The notes: a model not told the origin generated them from the letters alone. Counted from the stretch's first letter, positions 1 to 6,737 are shown. The stretch: 6,884 bases of DNA from an uncultured Lachnospiraceae bacterium (GCA_937915975.1 CALGGL010000331.1:1-6884); one strand, 5' to 3'. Numbers and translations: made by a program.

Positions 1-871
1 TATAGCACGTGATGCTCTGCAGCAGGTTGAAATGCTCAATGTTTGCAGGACCTACCAAATGCATAAGACTCATAGGATTCTGCATCTTAACACATATTAT
101 ATAAAATGAGCGTCTTACCCTGATAAACTTTTGAACATCATAAGCAAGTGCGGCATGATTATATATCTTGGTTCTTGAATCCTTTCTTCCCTCTTCATTT
201 TCTATTGTTATCATAATACCGGTCATGGCTATAGCCTCGGCAAAAAGCTCTGTGTGCATCGGAACAAACAAAAACTGAACGAGTGTACCTATACCTACAA
301 GTACAAAGAAATAAATCATTATACGCTTGGTTTTTAAGCTTATGGCATCCCAGAAGAACAAAAGCATAACAATAGCAAATATATAATAGAGTATGCTTAC
401 CACATAGATAATATTTTCACCCCAATTTCTGTGAAATTCACCATTACCCGTGAAATAATATACCCAATGTGTGAAAGGATTGATAATTGTCAGAAGCACC
501 GTAAGTATAACAGGGATTTCATAGATAAAATGATTTTTCTTCTTTAATACATAATTTGCTCCCGTAATTAAAGCTATATAAAAGCAAAATAGTGGAGCTA
601 AGAAAGAGTGAAATACGAAGTAAATATACTGTGCCGTCACACGCATGCCGCGCATAGCACCGGATGTATCAAGATATGGTTTTGCGAGTGCACTCATAAA
701 ATTACAAATTGCGGTGATAAGTATATTACAAAATATAAAAACAAAAAGCTTATTTTGAACCTTTTCTGGTTTTGAATGTATAAATGTATAAAATAGACAT
801 GAAGCACAGACAACGATTGTACAAATCTGAAAGCCTGCTCCGTCAAGTATTGCCGGTACATTTCCCCACAT
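1..871 (-). CDS. Seven-TM sensor protein with degenerate GGDEF-like domain (C-terminus beyond window)
   Basis: I translated this open frame by hand; it runs off the left edge, giving 290 codons and no stop. It begins MWGNVPAILDGAGF at an ATG preceded by GGGGGA with 7 nt spacing. About seven hydrophobic segments can be seen (near residues 11-32, 41-63, 78-105, 117-131, 152-174, 182-204 and 207-224). They are followed by a short charged linker (ENEEGRKD) and then DSRTKIYNHAALAYD at 231-245. This matches the entry of a GGDEF domain (D-x-L-T-x-x-Y-N-R-x-A-F-x-x-D), with Asp231, Thr234, Tyr237 and Asn238 kept, but His for Arg at 239 and other changes. The GGDEF signature itself would lie outside the window. 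Similar Lachnospiraceae proteins carry an inactive GGDEF domain, often followed by EAL, so a membrane sensor in cyclic-di-GMP signalling is the best inference. Enzyme activity cannot be judged. It is separated from spoIIR by a terminator and probably has its own promoter. Confidence 0.75.
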   Translation of the reverse strand, partial: MWGNVPAILDGAGFQICTIVVCASCLFYTFIHSKPEKVQNKLFVFIFCNILITAICNFMSALAKPYLDTSGAMRGMRVTAQYIYFVFHSFLAPLFCFYIALITGANYVLKKKNHFIYEIPVILTVLLTIINPFTHWVYYFTGNGEFHRNWGENIIYVVSILYYIFAIVMLLFFWDAISLKTKRIMIYFFVLVGIGTLVQFLFVPMHTELFAEAIAMTGIMITIENEEGRKDSRTKIYNHAALAYDVQKFIRVRRSFYIICVKMQNPMSLMHLVGPANIEHFNLLQSITCY

Positions 872-883
872 AGTATCTTCCCC

Positions 884-934
884 CAAAAATAAAAATTACC
901 GGCAGGAACTTTCGATATGAAATTCCCTGCCGGT
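884..934 (-). terminator. Intrinsic terminator after spoIIR, possible attenuator of the next gene
   Basis: On the minus strand, ACCGGCAGG (934-926) and CCTGCCGGT (906-898) form a 9-bp GC-rich stem. It continues through mismatches to a 4-bp TTTC/GAAA extension around a 5-nt loop. It is followed by AATTTTTATTTTT (897-885), a good U-tract. It lies 60 bp after the spoIIR stop and should end the sporulation transcript. The GGGGGA ribosome binding site of the next gene starts immediately after the U-tract, so a transcript from the promoter at 958-986 must pass this hairpin. Confidence 0.85.
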
Positions 935-938
935 CACA

Positions 939-955
939 TAACATCTAAGATGTTA
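939..955. repeat. Perfect inverted repeat just downstream of a putative -10
   Basis: TAACATC and GATGTTA are perfect 7-bp arms separated by TAA. The palindrome lies between the putative -10 (958-963) and the terminator hairpin, spanning the expected transcription start. It could be an operator for a dimeric repressor or a small 5' RNA hairpin. No known regulator is recognised from the motif. Confidence 0.5.
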
Positions 956-957
956 AT

Positions 958-986
958 ATTTTACACTATATTTCAATTAATTACAA
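958..986 (-). promoter_or_regulatory. Sigma-A-like promoter for the seven-TM/GGDEF gene
   Basis: On the minus strand, TTGTAA (986-981) and TAAAAT (963-958) are separated by exactly 17 nt. They match 4/6 and 5/6 of the vegetative consensus. Initiation is expected near 951, about 80 nt before the start codon at 871. The promoter lies just after the spoIIR stop and upstream of the terminator hairpin. AT-rich DNA gives chance matches, so this is a candidate only. Confidence 0.5.
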
Positions 987-993
987 TCATTAA

Positions 994-1743
994 TTATAAT
1001 CCCAGCACCTCCAAAAGCTTAAATTTAACCTTAATCTTACTGTCTTTATCTTTGTCGTGATCTACAAACAGTTTTTCATAGTCCTCTTCGCCGAGCACAT
1101 CCTGAAGCTTTTCTCCATCCTCTTTTGATACAACTGCACCGGCTTCCATCGGATAACACATCATAGGATAGAGTATACACCAGAAGTTTTCACCGCGGGC
1201 ATCCCCTATATCAACTCTTAAAGCCTCATATTCTCCCGCAGGAAGAACCAGCTCTCCGTATTGTCTGATAGGAAAAAAATCCTTTGAGATATATACTCTT
1301 ACACTATAGACGTATCCGGCCTCTCTAATACTTTCTTCAGCAATATCCTTTATATAATCAAGATTGTTATTAAGATATTCCATTATCTCTTCTCTTGTTT
1401 TATCCCCTGAAAGCTCTCCTCCTATTCTCATAAGTATGTCATCCCTGACCTTATATTTCAATGCTAAATCAGCCTCACTGTTACTGTTGGCTCTTACATG
1501 GAATCTAAGTATTGCATCCTCAAGGCTGTCACAATACGGCGTTTCATATTCATTAAATGCAAGAGCTGAATCCTTCATACTCTCAGAATCCACATTTTCG
1601 ACAAGCGAGATATCCTCCGTCTGATAATCCGCTCTACTGATTTTCATTAATTTTAAAAAATGTATTCCGTAAGACAAAGAGATGCCGCCAACTACTCCGA
1701 GAAAAACCCCTATTAATGCTCCTCTTGCTATACGCGTTGCCAT
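994..1743 (-). CDS. spoIIR: Stage II sporulation protein R
   Basis: SpoIIR is made in the forespore and secreted into the intermembrane space, where it activates the membrane protease SpoIIGA so that pro-sigma-E is processed in the mother cell (family knowledge). The 249-aa product has an N-terminal membrane anchor or signal segment (about 8-28) and a linker. The family core follows: LRFHVRANSNS (79-89), LKYKVRD (95-101), LPAGEYEALRVDIG (167-180) and ENFWCILYPMMC (185-196). The C-terminal tail is acidic, then basic (about 205-249). I chose the ATG at 1743 because GGAGGAA (1757-1751) sits 7 nt upstream. A longer frame starting at 1797 would overlap the preceding gene and lacks such a site. It lies 34 bp after the GerB/GerC fusion gene, and a terminator follows. 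Because SpoIIR acts early under sigma-F while germination receptors are late sigma-G products, a separate promoter is expected (see 1771-1799). Length is slightly above the B. subtilis protein. Confidence 0.93.
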   Translation of the reverse strand: MATRIARGALIGVFLGVVGGISLSYGIHFLKLMKISRADYQTEDISLVENVDSESMKDSALAFNEYETPYCDSLEDAILRFHVRANSNSEADLALKYKVRDDILMRIGGELSGDKTREEIMEYLNNNLDYIKDIAEESIREAGYVYSVRVYISKDFFPIRQYGELVLPAGEYEALRVDIGDARGENFWCILYPMMCYPMEAGAVVSKEDGEKLQDVLGEEDYEKLFVDHDKDKDSKIKVKFKLLEVLGL

Positions 1744-1750
1744 AATATTA

Positions 1751-1757
1751 TTCCTCC
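1751..1757 (-). promoter_or_regulatory. Ribosome binding site fixing the spoIIR start
   Basis: GGAGGAA on the minus strand, 7 nt before the ATG at 1743. It is the reason for preferring this start over the longer frame. Confidence 0.85.
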
Positions 1758-1770
1758 ATTCAAAACTAAT

Positions 1771-1799
1771 TGATATATCAGAATTCTTCCCCCGCATAC
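1771..1799 (-). promoter_or_regulatory. Weak candidate forespore (sigma-F-like) promoter for spoIIR
   Basis: On the minus strand, GTATG (1799-1795) resembles the sigma-F/sigma-G -35 (GYATR). After 14 nt comes TGATATATCA (1780-1771), which fits part of the sigma-F -10 pattern GGNNANANTR. It overlaps the last codons and stop of the upstream gene and would give a leader of about 20 nt containing the RBS. The -10 match is imperfect and the element is also a perfect 10-bp palindrome, so support is weak. The main argument is biological need. Confidence 0.25.
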
Positions 1800-3463
1800 A
1801 ACTTTTTAATCAGATTTCTTAACTTTATTTTTTCTTCGTTGTCACCATAATAATATTTTACCTCAACCGACTTGGTTATCGAGGGCATATTTTTTAACTC
1901 ATCAATCAAATCAGGGTCCACATTGTAAAGTCTTATAAGCTTAAGATGTCCGAGATCCACATGCTTTTCCTTAGCCGTATAATAATCATCAAGAGCCACA
2001 TCTAACGCACCTGCCATACACTCATATTCATCAGTTGTCAGTAAATCCTCCGAATCTCCCTTGTAATCAGATAAATCCGCTATCTCAAATTTAAAGGTAT
2101 AAATATAATCTTCAACCTTCATGTCAAGATTCCCTCTCACCGTAAGAGTAACAGCATAATCCATGGTTTCAAGCGAAGACTGTCTGTCATCAATTTTTCC
2201 ATAGCTTATCCTGCTCTTACATCCCGTAAGAAATAACATGGAAAGCAAAAAGCATAAACACAAATTAACAGTTCTTTTACCCGCTAAGACACCGAGTCCA
2301 CTTTTACCAAGTTCCACTTTGTTAACCGACTTGCTTTTTTTCCTTCTGTATTTGACAAGATATATCAGCAACGGTATAACAAGGCTTATTCCGATGTCAA
2401 ACCAAAGGAGATATTTTAAAAGAATATCCGATACACCATACAGACTCCAAAGCCATGAACCAAGCACGGAAAGAATCATAACCAAAACTATTGTCCACCA
2501 TTTATCCGACACAACCTGAATCGAATTATTGTTAATCATTCCCCTTTCATCCTTCTCAAACTCATTCCATCTTTTTGAAAATGCAACCCTTAAAAACTCC
2601 TTAGCATAAAACATATATCCGCTTATAACCGCAAATACCCCAATCAGTAAAAATGCAACCACGGCATAATCCATCCTTTCTATGCCACCCGGAAAACGTG
2701 CTGCCTCCATAACATAAAGAACAGACATACTGCTGTCCCCTGCCCACCTTTCACCTATAACTCCCTGAACAAATATATAAGAGAAAAGGAGTGCCACAAG
2801 TACCCATATTATGGTTTTTAAATATCCGCTCCATCCTGTTTTTTTTACCTTGGTCAATGTAAAAAGCATAGTTTCAACAGAGGACATAACTATAAGCATC
2901 TCATATCCTCCCATAAGTATGCCTTTATAATCCACATTTCCTTTTATACCATTTAACCGCCAATCCACATTACTGACGGAAAAAACCGCAACAAGTATAA
3001 GAGGCACAATCATCCACCAGAACAAAAGCTCTATAAGTCTTCCTCTTTTTTCAATATCTCTTGAGGCTCCGTATCCGCATATTAAAGTAAATGAAACAAT
3101 AATAACCCATAGATTAAAGCTTCTTAACATATACTCTCTTAAAATTACCGCAAAAAACAATGTGATTATCGATGCCTTGATTATATATCTTACGGCATAT
3201 AACACATCAATAACCTTTCCGCCCTTACCTAAAAGCTCATCCGTTTCCTCTATCATCCCATTCGGAAATGCTTTGGAGTAAAAATAAATAATAAGACTGT
3301 ATAAAAATGTAAATATCATGCCTAAAGCAAATGCCATATAATGCTGTCCTCCGGCATTACTTGCGCAGATATACGGAACAACAATTATTCCGAGTGTTAT
3401 ATTTTCAATCAGCCCCATTCTAAAGCTTTGTCTTTCTGAAATTTTTCCATTATCGAGTCTCAT
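1778..3463 (-). CDS. Fused GerB-type receptor subunit and truncated GerC-like lipoprotein domain
   Basis: Germinant receptors of the spore inner membrane normally consist of GerA, GerB and GerC subunits; here B and C are one 561-aa frame. Residues 1-372 are GerB-like (APC superfamily). They open with the typical GKISERQ and carry about ten TM segments (near 19-39, 41-66, 89-113, 117-135, 145-163, 180-203, 214-237, 266-288, 323-341, 350-372). After a basic linker comes a signal-like segment (399-414) ending in the lipobox LTGC, Cys415. The last 147 residues resemble the GerC N-terminal domain, including VDLGHLKLI near 502-510, but are far shorter than a normal GerC (about 370-400 aa), so the later domains are missing. 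An even number of TM segments before the lipobox puts the C-terminal part outside the membrane, as for GerC. I chose the ATG at 3463, with GAGG 8 nt upstream, over an in-frame TTG at 3493. It follows gerA by 55 bp. There is no sign of frameshift or internal RBS at the junction. Confidence 0.85.
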   Translation of the reverse strand: MRLDNGKISERQSFRMGLIENITLGIIVVPYICASNAGGQHYMAFALGMIFTFLYSLIIYFYSKAFPNGMIEETDELLGKGGKVIDVLYAVRYIIKASIITLFFAVILREYMLRSFNLWVIIVSFTLICGYGASRDIEKRGRLIELLFWWMIVPLILVAVFSVSNVDWRLNGIKGNVDYKGILMGGYEMLIVMSSVETMLFTLTKVKKTGWSGYLKTIIWVLVALLFSYIFVQGVIGERWAGDSSMSVLYVMEAARFPGGIERMDYAVVAFLLIGVFAVISGYMFYAKEFLRVAFSKRWNEFEKDERGMINNNSIQVVSDKWWTIVLVMILSVLGSWLWSLYGVSDILLKYLLWFDIGISLVIPLLIYLVKYRRKKSKSVNKVELGKSGLGVLAGKRTVNLCLCFLLSMLFLTGCKSRISYGKIDDRQSSLETMDYAVTLTVRGNLDMKVEDYIYTFKFEIADLSDYKGDSEDLLTTDEYECMAGALDVALDDYYTAKEKHVDLGHLKLIRLYNVDPDLIDELKNMPSITKSVEVKYYYGDNEEKIKLRNLIKKLYAGEEF

Positions 3464-3471
3464 GTCTCTAA

Positions 3472-3475
3472 CCTC
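3472..3475 (-). promoter_or_regulatory. Ribosome binding site deciding the GerB/GerC fusion start
   Basis: GAGG on the minus strand, 8 nt before the ATG at 3463. The upstream AGAGGA in the gerA-gerB gap lies 15 nt before the alternative TTG start at 3493, which is too far. The 3463 start also gives the N-terminus usual for GerB proteins. Confidence 0.6.
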
Positions 3476-3518
3476 ATTTCTTAATTCACACAATTATGCT
3501 TCTAAGCTTCCTCTCATA

Positions 3519-5045
3519 TTAATCTTTCCCATTATCCTTAAGTCTGATTCTGTTACCTCGCCTTACCCAGACAGGTCTCTTTTTCATGAGACTTATCGGT
3601 GCTCTTATAACAAAATCCCGGTTCTGCTTTTCATCAATACTTCCGCATATAACAGGCATCATATAAGGTACTCCGAAGCTCTTAATCTCCGAAAGATGAA
3701 TGGCGATAATCAAAAGACCGAGAACGAAACCGTAAAGCCCCGCCATTGAAGATGTAAAAATTATAAAAAACTTAAGCAGCCGAAATACCGAAGCAAATTC
3801 TTCATTAGGAATTGCAAAGGATGCTATGGCGGTAAGTGCTACCACGATAACAACTATCGTACTTACGATTCCTGCCTCAACCGCAGCCTGCCCCACTATG
3901 AGTCCTCCAACCACGCCAATGGTATTGCCAAGAGGTCCCGGAAGCCTTATTCCCGCCTCCCTAAGAAGCTCAAACAAAAATTCCATAATAAGCATCTCGA
4001 TGATAATCGGAAATGTAACTATGGAACGGGCATTTGCAATGGCATAAAGAAGTCTTGTTGGAAGCATATCACTGTGATATGTGGTCACCGCTATATAAAA
4101 TCCCGGAAGTGTAATAGCGATGAAAGCAGCTATATATCTTATAAACCTTGCAAAGGTTCCCACTGCCCACCGGTTATAATAATCATCCGACGCCTGAAGC
4201 AACATATTAAAATTACAGGGCGCCATCAAAACCTCAGGTGAATTATCAAAGGCTATGACCGCCCTTCCCTCGACGATTCCCGCTGCCGCCTTATCAGGTC
4301 TTGTGGTTGTTTGAAATATAGGAAAAGGCGAATACCTTCTGTCATCCATAAGATGCTCCGCCATACCACTGTCAAAAATCGCATCTATATCATATCTGTT
4401 TAATCTCTTTTCAATCTCATCAATGAGTCCCGGCGCGACCAAGTCCTCCATATACATAATTGCATAAGAGGTTCTTGAACGCTGTCCTATAATCCCCTGC
4501 TTTACACGAAGCTTGGCATCCTTTATTCGTCTTCTGATTAGTGCAGTACTTTGTCTTATTCCCTCATTGAAGCTGTCCTTCGGTCCCCTCATACCCGCTT
4601 CGGTATCATTTTCGGTTATGCTTCTTAAGGGATATTTTTTGGAGGATATGATAAATGTCTTAGCAAAACCGTCTACAAACATGGCAGTATCACCGTTTAA
4701 GACCGCCTCAACGGTTTTATCAAAGGAGGTCTCTTCTTTAATATCAACCGTCTGTGCCTCCACATAAAATATCTTTTCCCAAAGATTAAGATTCGGCAAA
4801 AAGCCCTGCTGCCACTCATATAAAACCGGTTTTAAAACAGTCTGTTCAATCATCTCATTGTTGGTAAGTCCGTCTATATATATTAAGTGAAGCTTTGTCC
4901 GTGCATTTATTTTTTCAATAAAAAAAGACTTTTGGACAATATCGCCGCATCCGTAAAACAGTTCATTTAAAACCTTAATATTTTCATCAACGGATGAGCT
5001 TATATCGACCTTAAGTCTGTTTTTTTCATTATATAAATCAAACAT
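3519..5045 (-). CDS. gerA: Spore germination receptor A subunit, GerA family
   Basis: This is the A subunit of a nutrient germinant receptor in the spore inner membrane. The 508-aa product has the family layout: a soluble N-terminal region (1-about 290), a membrane region (about 300-455) and a basic cytoplasmic tail. Family motifs seen include LIYIDGL (54-60), RGPKDSFNEGIRQSTALIRR (153-172), PFPIFQTTTRPDKAAAGIVE (240-259) and LPGFYIAVTTYHSDMLPT (313-330). The membrane region also shows FELLREAGIRLPGPLG (358-373) and VGGLIVGQAAVEAGIVS (379-395). Length is normal and no key block is missing. The ATG at 5045 is the only possible start, since an in-frame stop lies upstream with no other start codon between. 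Its RBS (GGGG, 5055-5052) is weak and lies within the 3' arm of the gntR terminator. The next gene supplies GerB and a shortened GerC on the same transcript. The paralogue (GerK, GerB, GerA and so on) and the germinant cannot be told from sequence alone. Confidence 0.95.
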   Translation of the reverse strand: MFDLYNEKNRLKVDISSSVDENIKVLNELFYGCGDIVQKSFFIEKINARTKLHLIYIDGLTNNEMIEQTVLKPVLYEWQQGFLPNLNLWEKIFYVEAQTVDIKEETSFDKTVEAVLNGDTAMFVDGFAKTFIISSKKYPLRSITENDTEAGMRGPKDSFNEGIRQSTALIRRRIKDAKLRVKQGIIGQRSRTSYAIMYMEDLVAPGLIDEIEKRLNRYDIDAIFDSGMAEHLMDDRRYSPFPIFQTTTRPDKAAAGIVEGRAVIAFDNSPEVLMAPCNFNMLLQASDDYYNRWAVGTFARFIRYIAAFIAITLPGFYIAVTTYHSDMLPTRLLYAIANARSIVTFPIIIEMLIMEFLFELLREAGIRLPGPLGNTIGVVGGLIVGQAAVEAGIVSTIVVIVVALTAIASFAIPNEEFASVFRLLKFFIIFTSSMAGLYGFVLGLLIIAIHLSEIKSFGVPYMMPVICGSIDEKQNRDFVIRAPISLMKKRPVWVRRGNRIRLKDNGKD

Positions 5046-5105
5046 AAAAAACCCCGCACACTGTGATATCCATTTATTGATAATTTATAGTTTGTGCAGG
5101 GTTTT
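5046..5105 (-). terminator. Terminator after gntR whose 3' arm holds the gerA RBS
   Basis: On the minus strand, AAAACCCTGCACA (5105-5093) pairs with TGTGCGGGGTTTT (5060-5048). This gives 13 bp including one G-U pair, around a 32-nt loop. It ends in TTTTTT (5051-5046) directly before the gerA ATG. It lies 5 bp after the gntR stop. A read-through transcript would both tend to terminate and hide the GGGG ribosome binding site of gerA. The loop is large and the U-tract short, so termination may be partial. Confidence 0.7.
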
Positions 5106-5117
5106 GATATTTATTCT
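5088..5117 (-). promoter_or_regulatory. Sigma-G-like promoter for the gerA operon
   Basis: On the minus strand, AGAATA (5117-5112) and CAAACTA (5094-5088) are separated by 17 nt. They differ at one position each from the B. subtilis sigma-G elements TGAATA and CATACTA. Receptor operons are known sigma-G targets, which agrees. Transcription should begin near 5081, inside the loop of the terminator hairpin, leaving a leader of about 36 nt. The -35 overlaps the last codons of gntR. Confidence 0.6.
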
Positions 5118-5782
5118 GCATTTGTAACATTTTTTATAACTATCTGTTCCTGATTATAAATATGCTCCTTCATAATCTTTTCCGCTGTATCCGCATCACC
5201 CTTAAGAATCGCCATGGTTATCAGATCATGCTCTCTGACAAGATTATCGTGATACAGAAAGTCCTTAACATATTCGACTCTGTAACGATAAACCTGCTCA
5301 CGAAGATTCTGGGTTATGTTTATAAGCTTATTATTTTTACTCGCCTTATATATAACATTGTGAAATGCCTCGTCACCCTCGACTATGGCGGGAACAAGCT
5401 TTGAATTAATAGCCTCCTTAAATTTTATACATGCAGTCTTTAACTCCTCCTTGCCCTTATCATCTATTCTCTCACAGGCAAGTCTTACGGAAAGTGCTTC
5501 CATAGCCATACGAACCTCAAGTGCATCCTTAAGATCCTTTACCGTAATCTTGGCAACCTCGGCGCCCTTCCTCGGAACCATAACCACAAGTCCTTCAAGC
5601 TCGAGCATACGAATTGCTTCTCTTACCGGTGTACGGCTTACGCCAAGCTTATTGGCAAGCGTAACCTCCATAAGTCTCTCACCGGGTTGAAATTCACCCT
5701 CAATAATAGCCTGTCTTAAGGCATTAAATACCACCTCTCGAAGTGGCAGATATTCATCAAGCTTTAAACTAAGTTTTTTCAT
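5111..5782 (-). CDS. GntR-family transcriptional regulator, FadR/FCD subfamily
   Basis: A 223-aa DNA-binding regulator. Residues 10-75 form the GntR winged helix-turn-helix, with the recognition region LANKLGVSRTPVREAIRMLE at 42-61. Residues 82-210 form the all-helical FCD effector domain. The four metal-ligand positions of that domain are present: Asp137 and His141 (GDEAFH), His185 (REHD) and His207 (KEHI). Members bind small carboxylates or related metabolites, but the ligand here cannot be predicted. The start is fixed by GGAGGG (5792-5787), 4 nt before the ATG. It begins 14 bp after the ispE stop, so the two are almost certainly cotranscribed. A TGTATACA palindrome of the kind bound by this family lies upstream of ispE (6791-6800), which suggests autoregulation. 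A terminator follows the stop at once. Confidence 0.92.
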   Translation of the reverse strand: MKKLSLKLDEYLPLREVVFNALRQAIIEGEFQPGERLMEVTLANKLGVSRTPVREAIRMLELEGLVVMVPRKGAEVAKITVKDLKDALEVRMAMEALSVRLACERIDDKGKEELKTACIKFKEAINSKLVPAIVEGDEAFHNVIYKASKNNKLINITQNLREQVYRYRVEYVKDFLYHDNLVREHDLITMAILKGDADTAEKIMKEHIYNQEQIVIKNVTNAE

Positions 5783-5796
5783 AACACCCTCCGTTA

Positions 5797-6720
5797 TTAT
5801 TCAGATACAGGTTCCGTCACATACACCTCTTGTGACAGTTCTTTTTTGATTATATATTCTCCGGCAGCCTCCGCCACACTCTTATCCTCATATATACCAA
5901 ATACAGTCGGCCCGCTTCCGCTCATAATTGCATTTAATGCACCCTTATCCTTCATAATATTTTTTAATTTTTCAATTTCAGGATGAAGCTTAACCGTAAC
6001 CGTTTCAAGAACATTATCCATTCTTTCGGCAACACCCTTTATGTCCTCGTTGGAAAGTGCTTCTATCATGCCGTCCACATCAGGATGAAGCTTTAATTCA
6101 TCACATTTAAGATTCTTATAAACCATTCCGGTACTGACACTGACAGGAGGCTTAGCCACCAATACGAAGCAGGATGAAAGCGGTTTTACAGATGTCAGCT
6201 TCTCACCTATTCCCTCCGAAAGAGCAGCCCTTGCCATGATGCAGTAAGGCACATCCGCTCCAAGCTTAACGCCTATATCCATGAGTTCTTTTTCCGAAAG
6301 TCCCAGTTCAAATATTTGATTCACAGCCTTTATGGCTGCGGCGCAGTCTGTACTTCCGCCTGCCATGCCTGCCTCAACCGGAATATGCTTCTCAAGGTGA
6401 ATGTTGATACTTGCATTAATTTCAAATTTATCAAACATAAGGCTTACCGCCTTATACACAAGGTTTCTGTCATCAACAGGAATTTTGTCGCTGTTAGCGG
6501 TAAGAATTATTTTGTATGATTTGGCTTCCTTTTTTTCTGATACCTTTTTCTTGCCGTCTTTATATTCTTTTATATCCCTATCATCAACAGAAAATGTAAG
6601 AACATCATGAAGACTCAGATTCTGCATTATCATCCTGACATCATGATAACCGTCCGGTCTTCTTCTAATTACATCCAAGGCAAGGTTAACCTTGGCATAC
6701 GCATTTAATTTTAATTCCAT
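5797..6720 (-). CDS. ispE: 4-diphosphocytidyl-2-C-methyl-D-erythritol kinase
   Basis: A cytoplasmic GHMP-family kinase that phosphorylates CDP-methylerythritol with ATP in the MEP pathway to isopentenyl diphosphate. The 307-aa product has the N-terminal AYAKVNLALDV with catalytic Lys10, RRPDGYHDV, and the glycine-rich ATP loop PVEAGMAGGSTDCAAAI (114-130). It also has LGADVPYC with catalytic Asp156 and the C-terminal MSGSGPTVFG (266-275), so it looks active. It is longer than E. coli IspE (283 aa), partly through a lysine/glutamate-rich insertion at about 48-67. I chose the ATG at 6720 because GGGGGAT lies just upstream and MELKLNAYAKVN is a normal IspE N-terminus. The in-frame TTG at 6732 lies upstream of this RBS. 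It leads an apparent operon with the FCD regulator. Confidence 0.96.
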   Translation of the reverse strand: MELKLNAYAKVNLALDVIRRRPDGYHDVRMIMQNLSLHDVLTFSVDDRDIKEYKDGKKKVSEKKEAKSYKIILTANSDKIPVDDRNLVYKAVSLMFDKFEINASINIHLEKHIPVEAGMAGGSTDCAAAIKAVNQIFELGLSEKELMDIGVKLGADVPYCIMARAALSEGIGEKLTSVKPLSSCFVLVAKPPVSVSTGMVYKNLKCDELKLHPDVDGMIEALSNEDIKGVAERMDNVLETVTVKLHPEIEKLKNIMKDKGALNAIMSGSGPTVFGIYEDKSVAEAAGEYIIKKELSQEVYVTEPVSE

Positions 6721-6737
6721 ATTATCCCCCAAATGTT

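Noticed and set aside
896..905. GCCGGTAA on the minus strand, resembling a sigma-D/sigma-28 -10 element, upstream of the seven-TM/GGDEF gene
   Set aside because: No TAAA-type -35 lies at the required spacing, and the bases are explained by the terminator stem.
1171..1180. GTATAC core in spoIIR as a second GntR operator
   Set aside because: It lies inside coding sequence, its flanks do not match the operator pattern, and it is not near a promoter.
1364..1624. Plus-strand open frame opposite spoIIR, and similar plus-strand frames opposite the other genes
   Set aside because: They are antisense shadows of well-supported minus-strand genes, with no recognisable domains and no good ribosome binding sites.
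2219..2345. Separate start for a GerC-like lipoprotein inside the fusion gene
   Set aside because: GTG and TTG codons occur before the lipobox, but none has a Shine-Dalgarno sequence at proper distance, and the frame is continuous with GerB.
3464..3493. TTG start giving ten more residues to the fusion protein
   Set aside because: The nearest AGAGGA is 15 nt away, while the ATG at 3463 has GAGG at 8 nt and gives the usual GerB N-terminus.
3494..3517. Seven-codon micro-ORF (MRGSLEA) between gerA and the fusion gene
   Set aside because: It has no ribosome binding site of its own and no sign of a leader-peptide role. It is probably chance.
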